Shown piece by piece: positions 44,707 through 54,021 of a DNA stretch of 64,000 nt. The notes beneath the pieces are model-generated. The model searched no databases and had not been told where the DNA came from. It worked only from the letters and a program-made list of their open reading frames with translations. Both the position numbers and the translations under genes were made by a program. The stretch comes from Methanococcoides sp. AM1 (GTDB taxonomy: Archaea > Halobacteriota > Methanosarcinia > Methanosarcinales > Methanosarcinaceae): contig NZ_CAAGSW010000001.1 in the NCBI RefSeq assembly GCF_900774055.1, forward strand, positions 203,797 to 267,796. The letters are read 5' to 3'. Numbering within the stretch: position 1 is the stretch's first letter; the number at the start of each line of letters is the position of its first letter.

Positions 44707-45333
44707 ATGGAAGAGATCGTTGAGCTGCTTCCCGGATATAATTGCGGCAAATGCGGATACAAGCAATGTCGTGATCTTGCAGATAACATGAGAAAAGCTG
44801 AGGACATCGGCCTCTGCCCATTCATGGGAAAGCAACAGTTTGCTAAGAACAGGAAGAAGCTGAAGGAACTGTTAAAGGACAGGTCTGACGGAACCAATAT
44901 TATTGGTGTGATCGACGGCCTCGAGGCAGATTTTACCCTTGCACCACTGTCCGGTGAACCAACTTGCCGGGAGGATATTCATCCTATCGACGGCACCGAG
45001 CTCAAAGCAGGCGATCTTGTAAGGTACAGACCGCTTGGTTGCCCTATAACCCATTTTGCAAAGGTCATTGAAGCATCCCGAGGAATGAACACCATCCACA
45101 TGGTAGGACCACTCCAGCGTCTTGGAAATGAAGATGTTGAATTTATCGATGCAGGGATATGCCTGATATTCGCTTTTGATGGAAAGGTCGAAAAAGGACG
45201 CATCCCGAGAGTAGGTGAGACTGTGAAGTTCATCCCCACGCATTGCATGATGCAGAAAGTTCATTCAGGTATCATAGTGGGAGTGGAAGAAAGGAATGTA
45301 AGGATCGAAGCCATCGACCTGAAAGTGTGGTGA
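44707..45333 (+). CDS. Fe-S domain protein in the coenzyme M cluster
   Basis: The 208-residue protein opens with a PF04060-type 4Fe-4S motif (YNCGKCGYKQC, then LCPF at about residue 38), like the domain in CO-dehydrogenase/acetyl-CoA-synthase corrinoid subunits. The remainder (about 65-208) is a beta-rich domain (DLVRYRPLGCPITHFAKVIEA, VGETVKFIPTHCMMQKV) that I do not recognise. It is 3 bp after the GTPase and 4 bp before comD. Probably it carries electrons or a cluster for the ABC/GTPase pair; unproven. Confidence 0.8.
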   Translation: MEEIVELLPGYNCGKCGYKQCRDLADNMRKAEDIGLCPFMGKQQFAKNRKKLKELLKDRSDGTNIIGVIDGLEADFTLAPLSGEPTCREDIHPIDGTELKAGDLVRYRPLGCPITHFAKVIEASRGMNTIHMVGPLQRLGNEDVEFIDAGICLIFAFDGKVEKGRIPRVGETVKFIPTHCMMQKVHSGIIVGVEERNVRIEAIDLKVW

Positions 45334-45337
45334 GAAC

Positions 45338-45835
45338 ATGGACCCAAGCATATCGGTATTCAATGGAATGAGAATGATAGGCATCGACCTTGTTGTCAGT
45401 GTACCCTGTATCAACCTGAAGGATATACTTCCAATGATAGACAGCGACCCAAACATGATCCATGTGCCTGTGACCCGTGAAGAAGAAGGTGTAGGCATCT
45501 GTGCCGGCGCTTACATGGGAGGAAAGGTTCCGGCAATGCTCATGCAGAACTCAGGACTTGGAAACTCCATCAACGCACTTGCATCCCTGAACAAGCTGTT
45601 TCACATCCCCCTGCTCCTTATCATGAGCCACAGGGGTGTAGAAGGTGAAACTATCTGTGCCCAGGTACCTATGGGTCAGCTTACTCCATCTTTACTTGAT
45701 GCACTTGACATACCATATGTAGTGCCTAGCATAGACAATGTGGAAGAAACAATACTTCATGCATGGAAGATCGCATCTGAAAAAGGAAGGCCTGTTGCAG
45801 TCCTTCTGGAGATCGGATTCTGGGAGGCAGAATGA
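45338..45835 (+). CDS. comD: Sulfopyruvate decarboxylase alpha subunit
   Basis: This 165-residue protein is the PYR-domain half of a thiamine-diphosphate enzyme. VPVTREEEGVGICAGAYMGGK (about 42-62) contains the Glu that contacts the thiazolium, and SHRGVEGE follows. With ComE it decarboxylates sulfopyruvate to sulfoacetaldehyde in coenzyme M synthesis. It overlaps comE by 4 bp (ATGA). A fused ComDE exists in some methanogens; here the subunits are separate. Confidence 0.95.
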   Translation: MDPSISVFNGMRMIGIDLVVSVPCINLKDILPMIDSDPNMIHVPVTREEEGVGICAGAYMGGKVPAMLMQNSGLGNSINALASLNKLFHIPLLLIMSHRGVEGETICAQVPMGQLTPSLLDALDIPYVVPSIDNVEETILHAWKIASEKGRPVAVLLEIGFWEAE

Positions 45836-46395
45836 AACGCTTCGACGCGATCTCAATGATAGCCAAAAAGGCAGAAGAGAAAGATTCACTCATAGTATGT
45901 AACATCGGATATCCCTCAAGGGAACTGCATCACCTGAATGACAGGGCGGGGAACTTCTACATGCTTGGCTCCATGGGCCTTTCATCCTCCATTGGACTCG
46001 GACTTTCCCTTTCGGTTCCGGAGAGACATGTTATCGCAATAGACGGAGATGGCTCTGTCTTAATGAACATGGGCACTTTTGCAACCATTGCACACCAGAG
46101 ACCTGACAACTACCTGCTTGTTGTGATAGACAACGGCACTTATGGTTCGACCGGGGACCAGCCTACGGCCACATCCCTTGGAACTGACCTTGGTGCTATT
46201 GCAAAAGGAGCAGGGATACAGGAAGTTCATATAGTCGATAATGAAGATGATCTGGAAAATATGCTCAAAAAAGTTGACAGGGGAGTTCTGGTTGTACGTG
46301 TGGATGCCGGAAATGCAACCGTGCCTGTGATCTGCCTGTCCCCTGAAGAGATAATCGAGCGCTTCATGACTGAATGTGCCCGACCATCTGAGTAA
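45832..46395 (+). CDS. comE: Sulfopyruvate decarboxylase beta subunit
   Basis: The 187-residue protein is the PP-domain half of the thiamine-diphosphate enzyme. LGSMGLSSSIGLGL and the diphosphate/Mg motif AIDGDGSVLMNMGTF ... VVIDNGTYGSTG (GDG-x26-N, about 63-100) are intact. Its last 32 bp overlap the convergent MMP16 gene on the other strand. It is the final gene of the cysteate synthase-to-comE cluster. Confidence 0.95.
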   Translation: MKRFDAISMIAKKAEEKDSLIVCNIGYPSRELHHLNDRAGNFYMLGSMGLSSSIGLGLSLSVPERHVIAIDGDGSVLMNMGTFATIAHQRPDNYLLVVIDNGTYGSTGDQPTATSLGTDLGAIAKGAGIQEVHIVDNEDDLENMLKKVDRGVLVVRVDAGNATVPVICLSPEEIIERFMTECARPSE

Positions 46396-47641
46396 GTCTG
46401 AAAGAACCTTCCAGGATCTTTTCTTTTAATTTTTCTGAAAGCTCCAATGCTCTCTTTTTGTCAGACTGGCGCAAGACAATCGGAACGTTCGCCGAATGCT
46501 CACCTAGCTCGAAATTGATGGAACCCATCTTACCGGTGAATACATCCCCCACACACAAAGTTGTGCACAGGCCACAGTTAAAGCATGCATACCGATCAAG
46601 CCTAACCTCGTCCTCATCAAAGCTTATGGCGGCCATAGGACAATTCTCCTGAGGTTCGCATAAAGCACAATTGATACATTCTTCCGGATCGAACGTTACT
46701 TCCAGATCCACATCCTCCCACACATCGCCATAGGTGGAATAACCCACACATGCCCTTTTGTCCACAGCCATTACTGACATCTTGATCTGCCTGTCACGCT
46801 CTGCTATTGCATCCACTACTGAAGGATCGGTCACAGCTATGGGTACAGCCCATGAAACAATGCATTCCGGACCAACTGACGTGAAAAAACCACCCATGTA
46901 TTCAGGGTCCATATCGTGCATATCCGCAAAAGCCGCAAGATTTGGTTTTTCTTTAGCACTACGGGTACCGGCACCCAGTATGAACCCTTCTGAGCCGTTC
47001 ATAAGGATGCGTGTTCCAATACCAATGGACCGAAGAAGCGGGTCGTTCTTTACAGGATTGATCTGCCCACATCCGGAGATCGTGGCCTCTGTGAGCCTTG
47101 GTCCGAAGTCGATCGCATGGAATATGGAAGATACGGTATCATCAGAGGTGTTAACAAAAGCTGAATAGTTCTTGAAAGCATGCCGGGTACCATACATCAT
47201 GGCATATGGCATATCGTCAAGTGTAACTTGTGTCGTGAAGGTTACATCACCATCAGTGACTACCTTCACATCAACCGGATTGCCTGCTGCAAGATCACGG
47301 AAAAGATGTCCGGCACCATAGTGGTGATCATCCAAACTGTGATCGGTACCAAAGAGCATCAGATCAAGGATACCAAGCCTTTCATTGGGACAGGGACCTA
47401 CATGAGCAGGAACCCCGTTCATATAGACTTCCTTCGCACGCAGGAAACTGCAGGGCGCGTCCACAGGAAATGAAAGGATCGCATAGGTCCCACTCATGAT
47501 CGCACGTGTCGCTGCTGTCACAACATCCACGTTTTCGATATTTTCCCCGCGATCTGCAAGTTCACATACCTCCTGTGCAGTAAGCACAATAGCTTCACCT
47601 TTTCCGATGCTTTCATTTATACTTTCAATGCTACGCTCCAT
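46364..47641 (-). CDS. mmp16: Methanogenesis marker 16 metalloprotein (COG1900/DUF39 with ferredoxin tail)
   Basis: This 425-residue protein has a DUF39 domain (about 1-310; FPVDAPCSFLRAKEVYMNGVPAHVGPCPNERLG) followed by two 4Fe-4S motifs: CINCALCEPQENCP (about 325-338) and CFNCGLCTTLC (about 352-362). The related Methanosarcina DUF39 protein inserts sulfur into aspartate semialdehyde to make homocysteine. MMP16 is the methanogen-specific paralogue, and its place beside comDE suggests the analogous sulfuration of sulfoacetaldehyde to coenzyme M. Its 3' end overlaps comE by 32 bp. The role is inferred, not shown here. Confidence 0.85.
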   Translation of the reverse strand: MERSIESINESIGKGEAIVLTAQEVCELADRGENIENVDVVTAATRAIMSGTYAILSFPVDAPCSFLRAKEVYMNGVPAHVGPCPNERLGILDLMLFGTDHSLDDHHYGAGHLFRDLAAGNPVDVKVVTDGDVTFTTQVTLDDMPYAMMYGTRHAFKNYSAFVNTSDDTVSSIFHAIDFGPRLTEATISGCGQINPVKNDPLLRSIGIGTRILMNGSEGFILGAGTRSAKEKPNLAAFADMHDMDPEYMGGFFTSVGPECIVSWAVPIAVTDPSVVDAIAERDRQIKMSVMAVDKRACVGYSTYGDVWEDVDLEVTFDPEECINCALCEPQENCPMAAISFDEDEVRLDRYACFNCGLCTTLCVGDVFTGKMGSINFELGEHSANVPIVLRQSDKKRALELSEKLKEKILEGSFRLTQMVGHIQS

Positions 47642-47659
47642 AGTAACCCTCCAGATTAC

Positions 47660-49660
47660 TTATTCCACATCCCCGCCCGCAAATAGCGGATCTGCTTTTG
47701 AGATCATTTCAGGCGTACCCATCAGTACGACCACGTCACCTGAGATCAGGGAAATATTAGCATCCGGACTTGCAAGAATTTCTGAGTTCCGTCGGATCGC
47801 AAGTATCGTTACGCCATATTTCTTTCTCAGGCCAAGCTGAGTTAGTGTTTTTCCAACCACATATGAAGATGCCTTTACCCTTACATTCGTAATGTTCATT
47901 TCCGGAATATCAACTTCCATGTCATAGATGTTCATCGTACCTGACAACGTCCTGAACATCTCATAACCGTCTGATCGTATCTCTGAAACCAATTTATCGA
48001 TCTCATCCTTTGGAATAAGATATCTCTTCATCAATCTTACAAAAATCTCGATGGATGTCTCAAACTCCTCCGGAATGACCTCATTTGCACCCAGTGAATA
48101 CAAAGGTTCCATTTCCTGCAGATACTGCGTACGCGTAATAATGTGCAGATTGGGATTTAATTTCCGGGAAAGTGCAACCGTTCTTCGGGTTCCCGCCGGA
48201 TCGGATATACATACCACAAGTACCCTTGCATTCTTGATGTCCGCATGCTCCAGTACACCTTTCTGGGAAGAATCACCATAATATACCAATTCACCTTTTA
48301 GCTGTTCCTTTCTCACGGTTTCCGGATTGGTGTCGAGAACTATATAAGGAATTCCTGCCACTGTTGCTGCCTTTGCAACGGTCCTGCCATTGAACCCAAA
48401 TCCTGCAATGATCAGATGATCTTCAAGATGGGTCTTTTTGCTCAGAACATCCTCCATCGCCCCGGGGTGAAAACCACATTTGAGCTTTGATGGCAGAGGT
48501 AGGTTCACTACCCTGTCCGCGACCCTGGGTGAAAGTGACATGACAGATGAAGTTACTGCCATTGTAAGGATAGAAACCACAAGGAACAGCTGGTACACAT
48601 TCTGATCAAGAATACCATATTCCAAACCGAATCTGGACAGAACGAATGAGAACTCACCAACCTGTGCAAGTGCAAGTCCGCCCAGAATTGCTGTACGCAT
48701 AGGAAATCCAAGTAAGTAGGATGCAAAGCCAGCTATGACTGATTTTAACAGCAGTACCCCGGCAGCCACAAGTATGAACAATACCGGAGCCTCAAAGAAG
48801 TGACCGATGTCAAGCAGCATCCCTATGGAAATAAAGAAGAAGCTCATGAAAATATCACGGAAAGGAATGAGATTACTAAGTGCCTGATGGCTGTACTCGG
48901 ATTCAGAAATGATCAAACCTGCAAGAAAAGCACCTAATGCCAGGGACAGGCCCATGCTGGATGTCAGCCATGCGACTGAAAGGCATACGACAATGATGCT
49001 CAGGAAGAAAAGCTCTGAATCGCGGGTCTTTGTGATCTGATAGAGAACGGTTGGAACGATCCACTTCGCACTGGCCATGACCAGAACGACCAGGCCTATA
49101 CCTTTTGCAATTATGGGAAGAAGTGCTGCATCTCCGGCAGAACCCACCCCTGCTAAGAACGGAGTCACCAGAATCATTGGAACCACAATAACATCCTGAT
49201 AAAGCAGGATTGCAAGAGACAAACGTCCATGAGGAGCATGCAACTCGCCCCGCTTCTGCAAAAGCTTGAGCACGATAGCCGTACTACTAAGAGAGAACAA
49301 AAAACCAATAAAAACAGATTCCGCAAAACCGGCCCCTATCCACGAAGATATGAAATATACAACTGCTATTGTAAGCAGCACCTGAATGGAGCCACCGATC
49401 AGAACAGCCCGCTTTATGCTCCAGAGATCCTTTAAAGATAGCTCAACACCGATGGTAAAAAGCAACAGTACGATACCGATCTCGGCAAGTACTTCTACTT
49501 CTTCAATGGCATCTATGAGACCATAGCCATGAGGACCTAATAGCATACCCGTGAAAAGAAATCCGACAATTATGGGTATATGAAGACGGTGACAGAAATA
49601 AAGGATCGCAATGGAAAGACCGAAAATGATTGTAAGATTATTTATTATGAAAGATTCCAT
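47660..49660 (-). CDS. CPA2-type K+/H+ antiporter with TrkA domains (KefB-like)
   Basis: This 666-residue protein has about 12 membrane helices at about 5-385 with GFLFTGMLLGPHGYGLI and the LFSLSSTAIVLKLL/ALGAFLAGLIISES ion-path motifs. A cytosolic TrkA-N (RCK) domain follows (about 415-535; IIAGFGFNGRTVAKAA NAD-binding loop) and a TrkA-C domain (about 585-660). It probably exchanges potassium or sodium for protons under NAD(H) or ligand control. Stand-alone on the minus strand; the unrelated MMP16 gene begins 18 bp downstream. Confidence 0.95.
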   Translation of the reverse strand: MESFIINNLTIIFGLSIAILYFCHRLHIPIIVGFLFTGMLLGPHGYGLIDAIEEVEVLAEIGIVLLLFTIGVELSLKDLWSIKRAVLIGGSIQVLLTIAVVYFISSWIGAGFAESVFIGFLFSLSSTAIVLKLLQKRGELHAPHGRLSLAILLYQDVIVVPMILVTPFLAGVGSAGDAALLPIIAKGIGLVVLVMASAKWIVPTVLYQITKTRDSELFFLSIIVVCLSVAWLTSSMGLSLALGAFLAGLIISESEYSHQALSNLIPFRDIFMSFFFISIGMLLDIGHFFEAPVLFILVAAGVLLLKSVIAGFASYLLGFPMRTAILGGLALAQVGEFSFVLSRFGLEYGILDQNVYQLFLVVSILTMAVTSSVMSLSPRVADRVVNLPLPSKLKCGFHPGAMEDVLSKKTHLEDHLIIAGFGFNGRTVAKAATVAGIPYIVLDTNPETVRKEQLKGELVYYGDSSQKGVLEHADIKNARVLVVCISDPAGTRRTVALSRKLNPNLHIITRTQYLQEMEPLYSLGANEVIPEEFETSIEIFVRLMKRYLIPKDEIDKLVSEIRSDGYEMFRTLSGTMNIYDMEVDIPEMNITNVRVKASSYVVGKTLTQLGLRKKYGVTILAIRRNSEILASPDANISLISGDVVVLMGTPEMISKADPLFAGGDVE

Positions 49661-49746
49661 TAAGCCTTCCCCCGAATAAATATCAGAGATATCCTGATGT
49701 AATCTCTGTTTCAGGTAATATATAAGATAATAAGATATTGAAATAG

Positions 49747-49778
49747 ATAAAAAGACAGGTCATATTAGAGATATGACC
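49747..49778 (-). terminator. Terminator for the unknown minus-strand gene at 49796
   Basis: GGTCATAT (49758-49765) and ATATGACC (49771-49778) form a perfect 8 bp stem. Read on the minus strand the hairpin is followed by TTTTTATC, 18 bp after the stop codon at 49796. Confidence 0.6.
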
Positions 49779-49795
49779 ATCCGGACCTGAAAGTA

Positions 49796-50932
49796 TCAGG
49801 AACTCTCTACACCAAGAAGGCTTGCAAGTTCCAGACCTTCACTTCCAAACTCTGAAAGCTGGTCGAAAAGTTCAGTCTTACTCACATATTTCTCAGTACG
49901 GGTTCCATCATTCTGCTCGATCTTTATTGTGATCTCATTTTCAACATACCCTCGATCAATGCATTCGTTGATGATGTCCGTGAACTGTTCAGCTATGAGC
50001 TTCAGGCAATCGAATGTCTGGTTGTTACGAATAGCATCTTCGCCATCGATCATAAGCTTGACAAGGGTCTTCCTCTTAACATGAGACCGTATATAATCTT
50101 TAACCGCATCGAGCATTGATCTTACATTCTCTTCTTTGACAGAGTTCATGAGTGCCGGGTCTGCAGTGGTCTCATTGCCATCATAATAGATAACAAGGGA
50201 ATCTCCACCCATATCGACCTTTAAACGCTTGGTAGCTTTCTTGTTAACGAACATTGCACTAATGTGATGATCATCAAAATCAAGGGTCGAAAGACGGAAA
50301 TCGGATACATCTTCCAGCTTCACTTTATCTTCCTTGTATATGATACCGGACCTTGTCCAGGTCGGCAAAAAGAGAGTGCCGAATAATCCTCTTATTGTTG
50401 CAGAGCTATCGGTGAAGGTAAGTTCTGACTCATATTCCATTCCGGCAACAGTGGACGTAAGCTTACCCCGCAGAACATTCCGGTCCATGGAAGCAAAATA
50501 CTTTTCTGTTGTGCCATAAACGCCACCTTCAAAGAAGGGATCGAGTATGGAGAGGATCTGTCGTTCCACATCATCCAGTCCGGCATCAATATCCTTGTTA
50601 ATACTCTCGATCTCGGAAAGCATGGCACCTGAACTCTTGTTGAAAGAAGCCTCACATGCATCAAGAATGGAATTCCTGTAATCAAGGAGATCTTTTACTT
50701 CAAATTCTCCAGTGGTCTTGTCAATGAAATCCAGGATATTACTATTAGTGGACTCCAGTTCCCCAGATCCGGTCTCCAGAGAAATTCGCCTGCCTATCAG
50801 ATCATCGTTCTTCTCAATGGAAGCATTCTCAATAGGAAGGACTTTGCTGGATGTGTAAACAAAATCCTGAAGGTCCTGTATAACATCCCTCTGGATAGAT
50901 AATTCATTAGAATCTTGAAATGTATATTTCAT
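49796..50932 (-). CDS. Conserved-looking protein of unknown function (378 residues)
   Basis: ATG 50932 preceded by GGGGAG is chosen over TTG 50944. The protein is acidic and helical in the first half (about 1-160, many Asp/Glu/Ser), with a beta-rich centre (about 165-260; ATIRGLFGTLFLPTWTRSGIIYKEDKVKLEDVSDF). A helical end follows (LVKLMIDGEDAIRNNQTFDCLKLIAEQF). No signal peptide or membrane segment is visible and no family is recognised. The central FGTLFLPTWTRSG segment looks like an ordered domain. It is monocistronic with its own terminator. Confidence 0.8.
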   Translation of the reverse strand: MKYTFQDSNELSIQRDVIQDLQDFVYTSSKVLPIENASIEKNDDLIGRRISLETGSGELESTNSNILDFIDKTTGEFEVKDLLDYRNSILDACEASFNKSSGAMLSEIESINKDIDAGLDDVERQILSILDPFFEGGVYGTTEKYFASMDRNVLRGKLTSTVAGMEYESELTFTDSSATIRGLFGTLFLPTWTRSGIIYKEDKVKLEDVSDFRLSTLDFDDHHISAMFVNKKATKRLKVDMGGDSLVIYYDGNETTADPALMNSVKEENVRSMLDAVKDYIRSHVKRKTLVKLMIDGEDAIRNNQTFDCLKLIAEQFTDIINECIDRGYVENEITIKIEQNDGTRTEKYVSKTELFDQLSEFGSEGLELASLLGVESS

Positions 50933-51031
50933 GCGGCTCCCCAATTCGACTAATTCTTATTGGGTTAATTCTTATAGTGCAAACGTTAAATAGATTGCGT
51001 AGGCAGCAGCGATTCTGCTGCCCCTATCAGA

Positions 51032-51985
51032 TTATCCAAGAACTGCCCTTACAGGGTCAAGTATCTCATTGATGTACTTGCCGGCACCGTTCTTCAGGTC
51101 CATTGGGTGAAGACTTCCGTCTGCAAATACTGTCTCAAGTTCTGCATAGCTCTTGCATACAAGGTCGCCACCAAACTTTTCCGGCCTTTCGAAGACGATC
51201 TCATCGTAGCGGGGCATTATGTGATACTTGAATAGCTCAAGCATCGGATTATCTTCAATAACACCTGCAGGACAGAATGCTTTCTTAAGCTTCTTAGTAA
51301 TGGATGCTGCATCATCATCCACTGAAATGTAGTTCTCGTTGGATGATGACATTTTAGTACCATCCAGTCCGAGAAGTATAGGAGTGTGGATACATAAGGG
51401 GGCCTTGAAGCCAAGTCCTGGAAGACCTTCCCTTGCAAGCATGTGGATCTTTCTCTGGTCAATACCACCTACTGCAACATCTACTCCGAGAAGTGCGATA
51501 TCGACAGCCTGCATGATCGGGTAGACCATCTGGGAAACCTTTGGATCTTCCATCTTTCTTCCGACCTCATCCATGCTTCTCTTCGCCCTGTTCAGTGAAG
51601 TGGACTGGGTGAGCTTGAGCACATTGAGCATGTATTCGGGAGAAAGCTGGAAATCAGAGCCATATACGAAATTAGTCTTTTCCGGATCAAGTCCCAGTGC
51701 AAGGAAACATTCCTTGTTGTAGTCCGCAGTCTTGCGCACTTCTTCCATGGTACCTTTCTGGTTCAGGTAGGCATGAACATCCGCAAGAAGAACAGTGATC
51801 TCGAATCCTGCTTTCTGAAGGTCCATCAGCTTGTTCACAGTAAGAACGTGACCCATGTGGATCTTCCCACTAGGTTCGTAGCCGGTATATGCTGAAGGGT
51901 GTTCCTTGGTTTCCAGCAATGTTGTAAGCTCCGCTTCTGTGACAATCTCCTGTACATTTCTTTTAATAAGGTCGATCTTTTCCAT
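51032..51985 (-). CDS. tyrS: Tyrosyl-tRNA synthetase
   Basis: The 317-residue archaeal/eukaryal-type TyrRS has YEPSGKIHMGHV (HIGH-equivalent, about 36-47), VDVAVGGIDQRKIHMLAR, and GTKMSSSNENY (KMSKS loop, about 209-219). It charges tRNA-Tyr. An AT-rich promoter region precedes the ATG. The neighbour upstream is thg1, divergent in function but also a tRNA enzyme. Confidence 0.96.
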   Translation of the reverse strand: MEKIDLIKRNVQEIVTEAELTTLLETKEHPSAYTGYEPSGKIHMGHVLTVNKLMDLQKAGFEITVLLADVHAYLNQKGTMEEVRKTADYNKECFLALGLDPEKTNFVYGSDFQLSPEYMLNVLKLTQSTSLNRAKRSMDEVGRKMEDPKVSQMVYPIMQAVDIALLGVDVAVGGIDQRKIHMLAREGLPGLGFKAPLCIHTPILLGLDGTKMSSSNENYISVDDDAASITKKLKKAFCPAGVIEDNPMLELFKYHIMPRYDEIVFERPEKFGGDLVCKSYAELETVFADGSLHPMDLKNGAGKYINEILDPVRAVLG

Positions 51986-52108
51986 GAATTCACCTTCGAT
52001 GTCATAGTATAACTATAAAATGACCACTATGAATGATGGAACCTTAAACTCAGGTCATGACCATATAGGTTACGGTACATCAGCAGCCAATATAGGGCAG
52101 CACACCCA

Positions 52109-52837
52109 TCAGCGACCCAAATATTTTTTCAAAAAATCATCCCCTTCCTCAGACGAGAACATGGGAATATCCCAATCCTGGACCACTTTAGACCTTTTGC
52201 TCCGGGTCTTTTCATTTTTCACGGGGTCAAAACCGGTCTTATGATACTCGGTCTTGTGTATGACAACACCCCTTTTTTGCCATGATGGGACCTTATCAAG
52301 GTTTATGCCACGCTGGAACAGCATCTCATGTATATACTGAGCTTTCTTGCCCCTGATAGCAGCCGCAGCTTCACTTTCGTTCAGGCCTTCCGAACGCAGC
52401 GTGTAGTACCCATATGAACTTACACAATTTCTCCAGGCCTCGTTCTGGCGCCAGATCAGGTACTCCGGGACCTGCCCTTTTTCGATCGGAATGATCCGGG
52501 AATCAAAGGACACAGGCTCGTCGAGACCCATCTTTATGGTAAAAGCACTGCTAAGGTAGCTGGCGACCACAGAATCAAGCTTCTCTACCCTGCCATCAAA
52601 AGGCAGGTCAAAGAAAAGAATGCTCGCCTCATCAGAAAAAGTATATGCTAACGCTGCACTCATTCCGCTTTTTTTGAAGAAAAGTTCCAGAGAATCTGCC
52701 ATGGCAGATGCAAACCTTTCATCATACGGCTTTTCGCAACCAAGCCGTGACAGCGTATGTTTGAACGTCCTGCCATCAACGCGTATGATAACAGGAGGAA
52801 TGCAGCGCAGACCTGAATAGATCTCCCGCTGTTTCAT
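52109..52837 (-). CDS. thg1: tRNA(His) guanylyltransferase-like Thg1
   Basis: This 242-residue 3'-5' polymerase has metal-site motifs IIRVDGRTFKHT (about 17-28) and YTFSDEASILFF (about 65-76). The KGQVPEYLIWRQNEAWRNCVSSYGYY region (about 120-145) is typical of Thg1, with RGKKAQYIHEMLFQRGINL. Archaeal Thg1 homologues add G-1 to tRNA-His or repair tRNA 5' ends. The frame is open throughout: there is no in-frame amber codon, unlike the M. acetivorans gene where pyrrolysine was reported. The PRC-barrel gene ends 8 bp before it. Confidence 0.93.
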   Translation of the reverse strand: MKQREIYSGLRCIPPVIIRVDGRTFKHTLSRLGCEKPYDERFASAMADSLELFFKKSGMSAALAYTFSDEASILFFDLPFDGRVEKLDSVVASYLSSAFTIKMGLDEPVSFDSRIIPIEKGQVPEYLIWRQNEAWRNCVSSYGYYTLRSEGLNESEAAAAIRGKKAQYIHEMLFQRGINLDKVPSWQKRGVVIHKTEYHKTGFDPVKNEKTRSKRSKVVQDWDIPMFSSEEGDDFLKKYLGR

Positions 52838-52845
52838 GAGAAGTA

Positions 52846-53118
52846 TCAGTCTTCTTTTTCTTCCTCTTTTGCAGGTTTCTTGAACCTTTTAACGATATCA
52901 CGTATGAGGACAATATCCCCTGTAGTTACCACCCAGCGGTATGGAAGGATGACCCCTCTTGTTGCAACATCGAAGATGTCACGGTTGATGTCTGAAAGAG
53001 CAAGGCCGGAAACGACCCTCTCATCCACATCAAAAACGAGATCGTTCACTTTTCCCACATACGTACCCTGATTCGTATACACATTTAACCCAAACAGTGA
53101 TGTTATATCTGCGCGCAT
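52846..53118 (-). CDS. PRC-barrel domain protein
   Basis: The 90-residue protein is a single PRC-barrel (ITSLFGLNVYTNQGTYVGKVNDLVFDVDER), with YRWVVTTGDIVLI closing the barrel and a charged tail (KKPAKEEEKED). In archaea short PRC-barrel proteins are common and one class works with the CdvB/FtsZ division machinery; the role of this one is unknown. It is followed by thg1 after 8 bp on the same strand, so the two are likely co-transcribed. Confidence 0.88.
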   Translation of the reverse strand: MRADITSLFGLNVYTNQGTYVGKVNDLVFDVDERVVSGLALSDINRDIFDVATRGVILPYRWVVTTGDIVLIRDIVKRFKKPAKEEEKED

Positions 53119-53397
53119 GATAGCCCCTGTTGTATTGATCTATTGAAATTGTAAATATGATTTACATGTTGATAATATATATAAAATGCGTACTCTTACG
53201 CCCTAAAACATTCCGAGCAAAATTAATAAAAAAGGTATTAAAAGCTACACATATGTGTGTTAAAATTCCCTCTGCATGCATTTCTAATTGCAAAAAATGC
53301 CTCTGCTGTTCGATTTGATTTTAAACCTACTTAATGCACCAAAAATTATCTAACGAGAATGCCCATATATTTATACAGTTGGGCTCTTTTCTAATAT

Positions 53398-53823
53398 ATG
53401 GTCAGTGGGTTCGCAGATATTTGGATTTCTATGATAAAGAATAATTTCCAGATGCTTGGCTTGGATGACTCAAAACCTAGAGGGATAATTATTCTTGGAA
53501 TCCTTTTCGGTTTGGGTGCAGTACTCCAAATCATTTTCAGTTTTACAGGATACCCGCTATATGTTATGGGTTATTCCTTACAGTCAGGATTTGCGATTTA
53601 TGTTTACCTCCTTTATGCGTTGGTTTCTGTGAGTCTGGCATACGGATTCCTTAAATTGAAAAAAGTCGCATTTTATTTTGCAATCCTGTGGTTTTTGTGG
53701 GGTGCAGCCAATGGAATATCCAATTACCTGATGCTGGCAGATTTAGAGGTGATTGCAGATGGTGCTCTCAGCTTTGTATTTTTAGCTTATATATATTCAA
53801 AAAAGAGATATTTTGTGAATTGA
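53398..53823 (+). CDS. Small four-helix membrane protein, unknown
   Basis: This 141-residue protein has hydrophobic helices at about 28-50, 62-85, 88-110 and 118-136. The ATG at 53398 directly follows a TATA-like TTATACAG (about 53372-53379), consistent with a leaderless message. No family is recognised. The 280 bp upstream and 198 bp downstream are AT-rich with no other feature seen. Confidence 0.7.
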   Translation: MVSGFADIWISMIKNNFQMLGLDDSKPRGIIILGILFGLGAVLQIIFSFTGYPLYVMGYSLQSGFAIYVYLLYALVSVSLAYGFLKLKKVAFYFAILWFLWGAANGISNYLMLADLEVIADGALSFVFLAYIYSKKRYFVN

Positions 53824-54021
53824 TATTCATTATTATTCTATAAGCATACTATTTATCAAAGAAGAACCACTTTCCACAATTTGCTATTTTTAATTGTTGC
53901 ATTCGCTTACAAATACTAATGACTTAGCACCAAACTTTTAACAAAACCTAAAGCTTTACTCTTAGAAACGCACCATAATTAAATAGAAGTATAGCTGAAA
54001 AGTCCAGAGGGGCAAAAGAAC

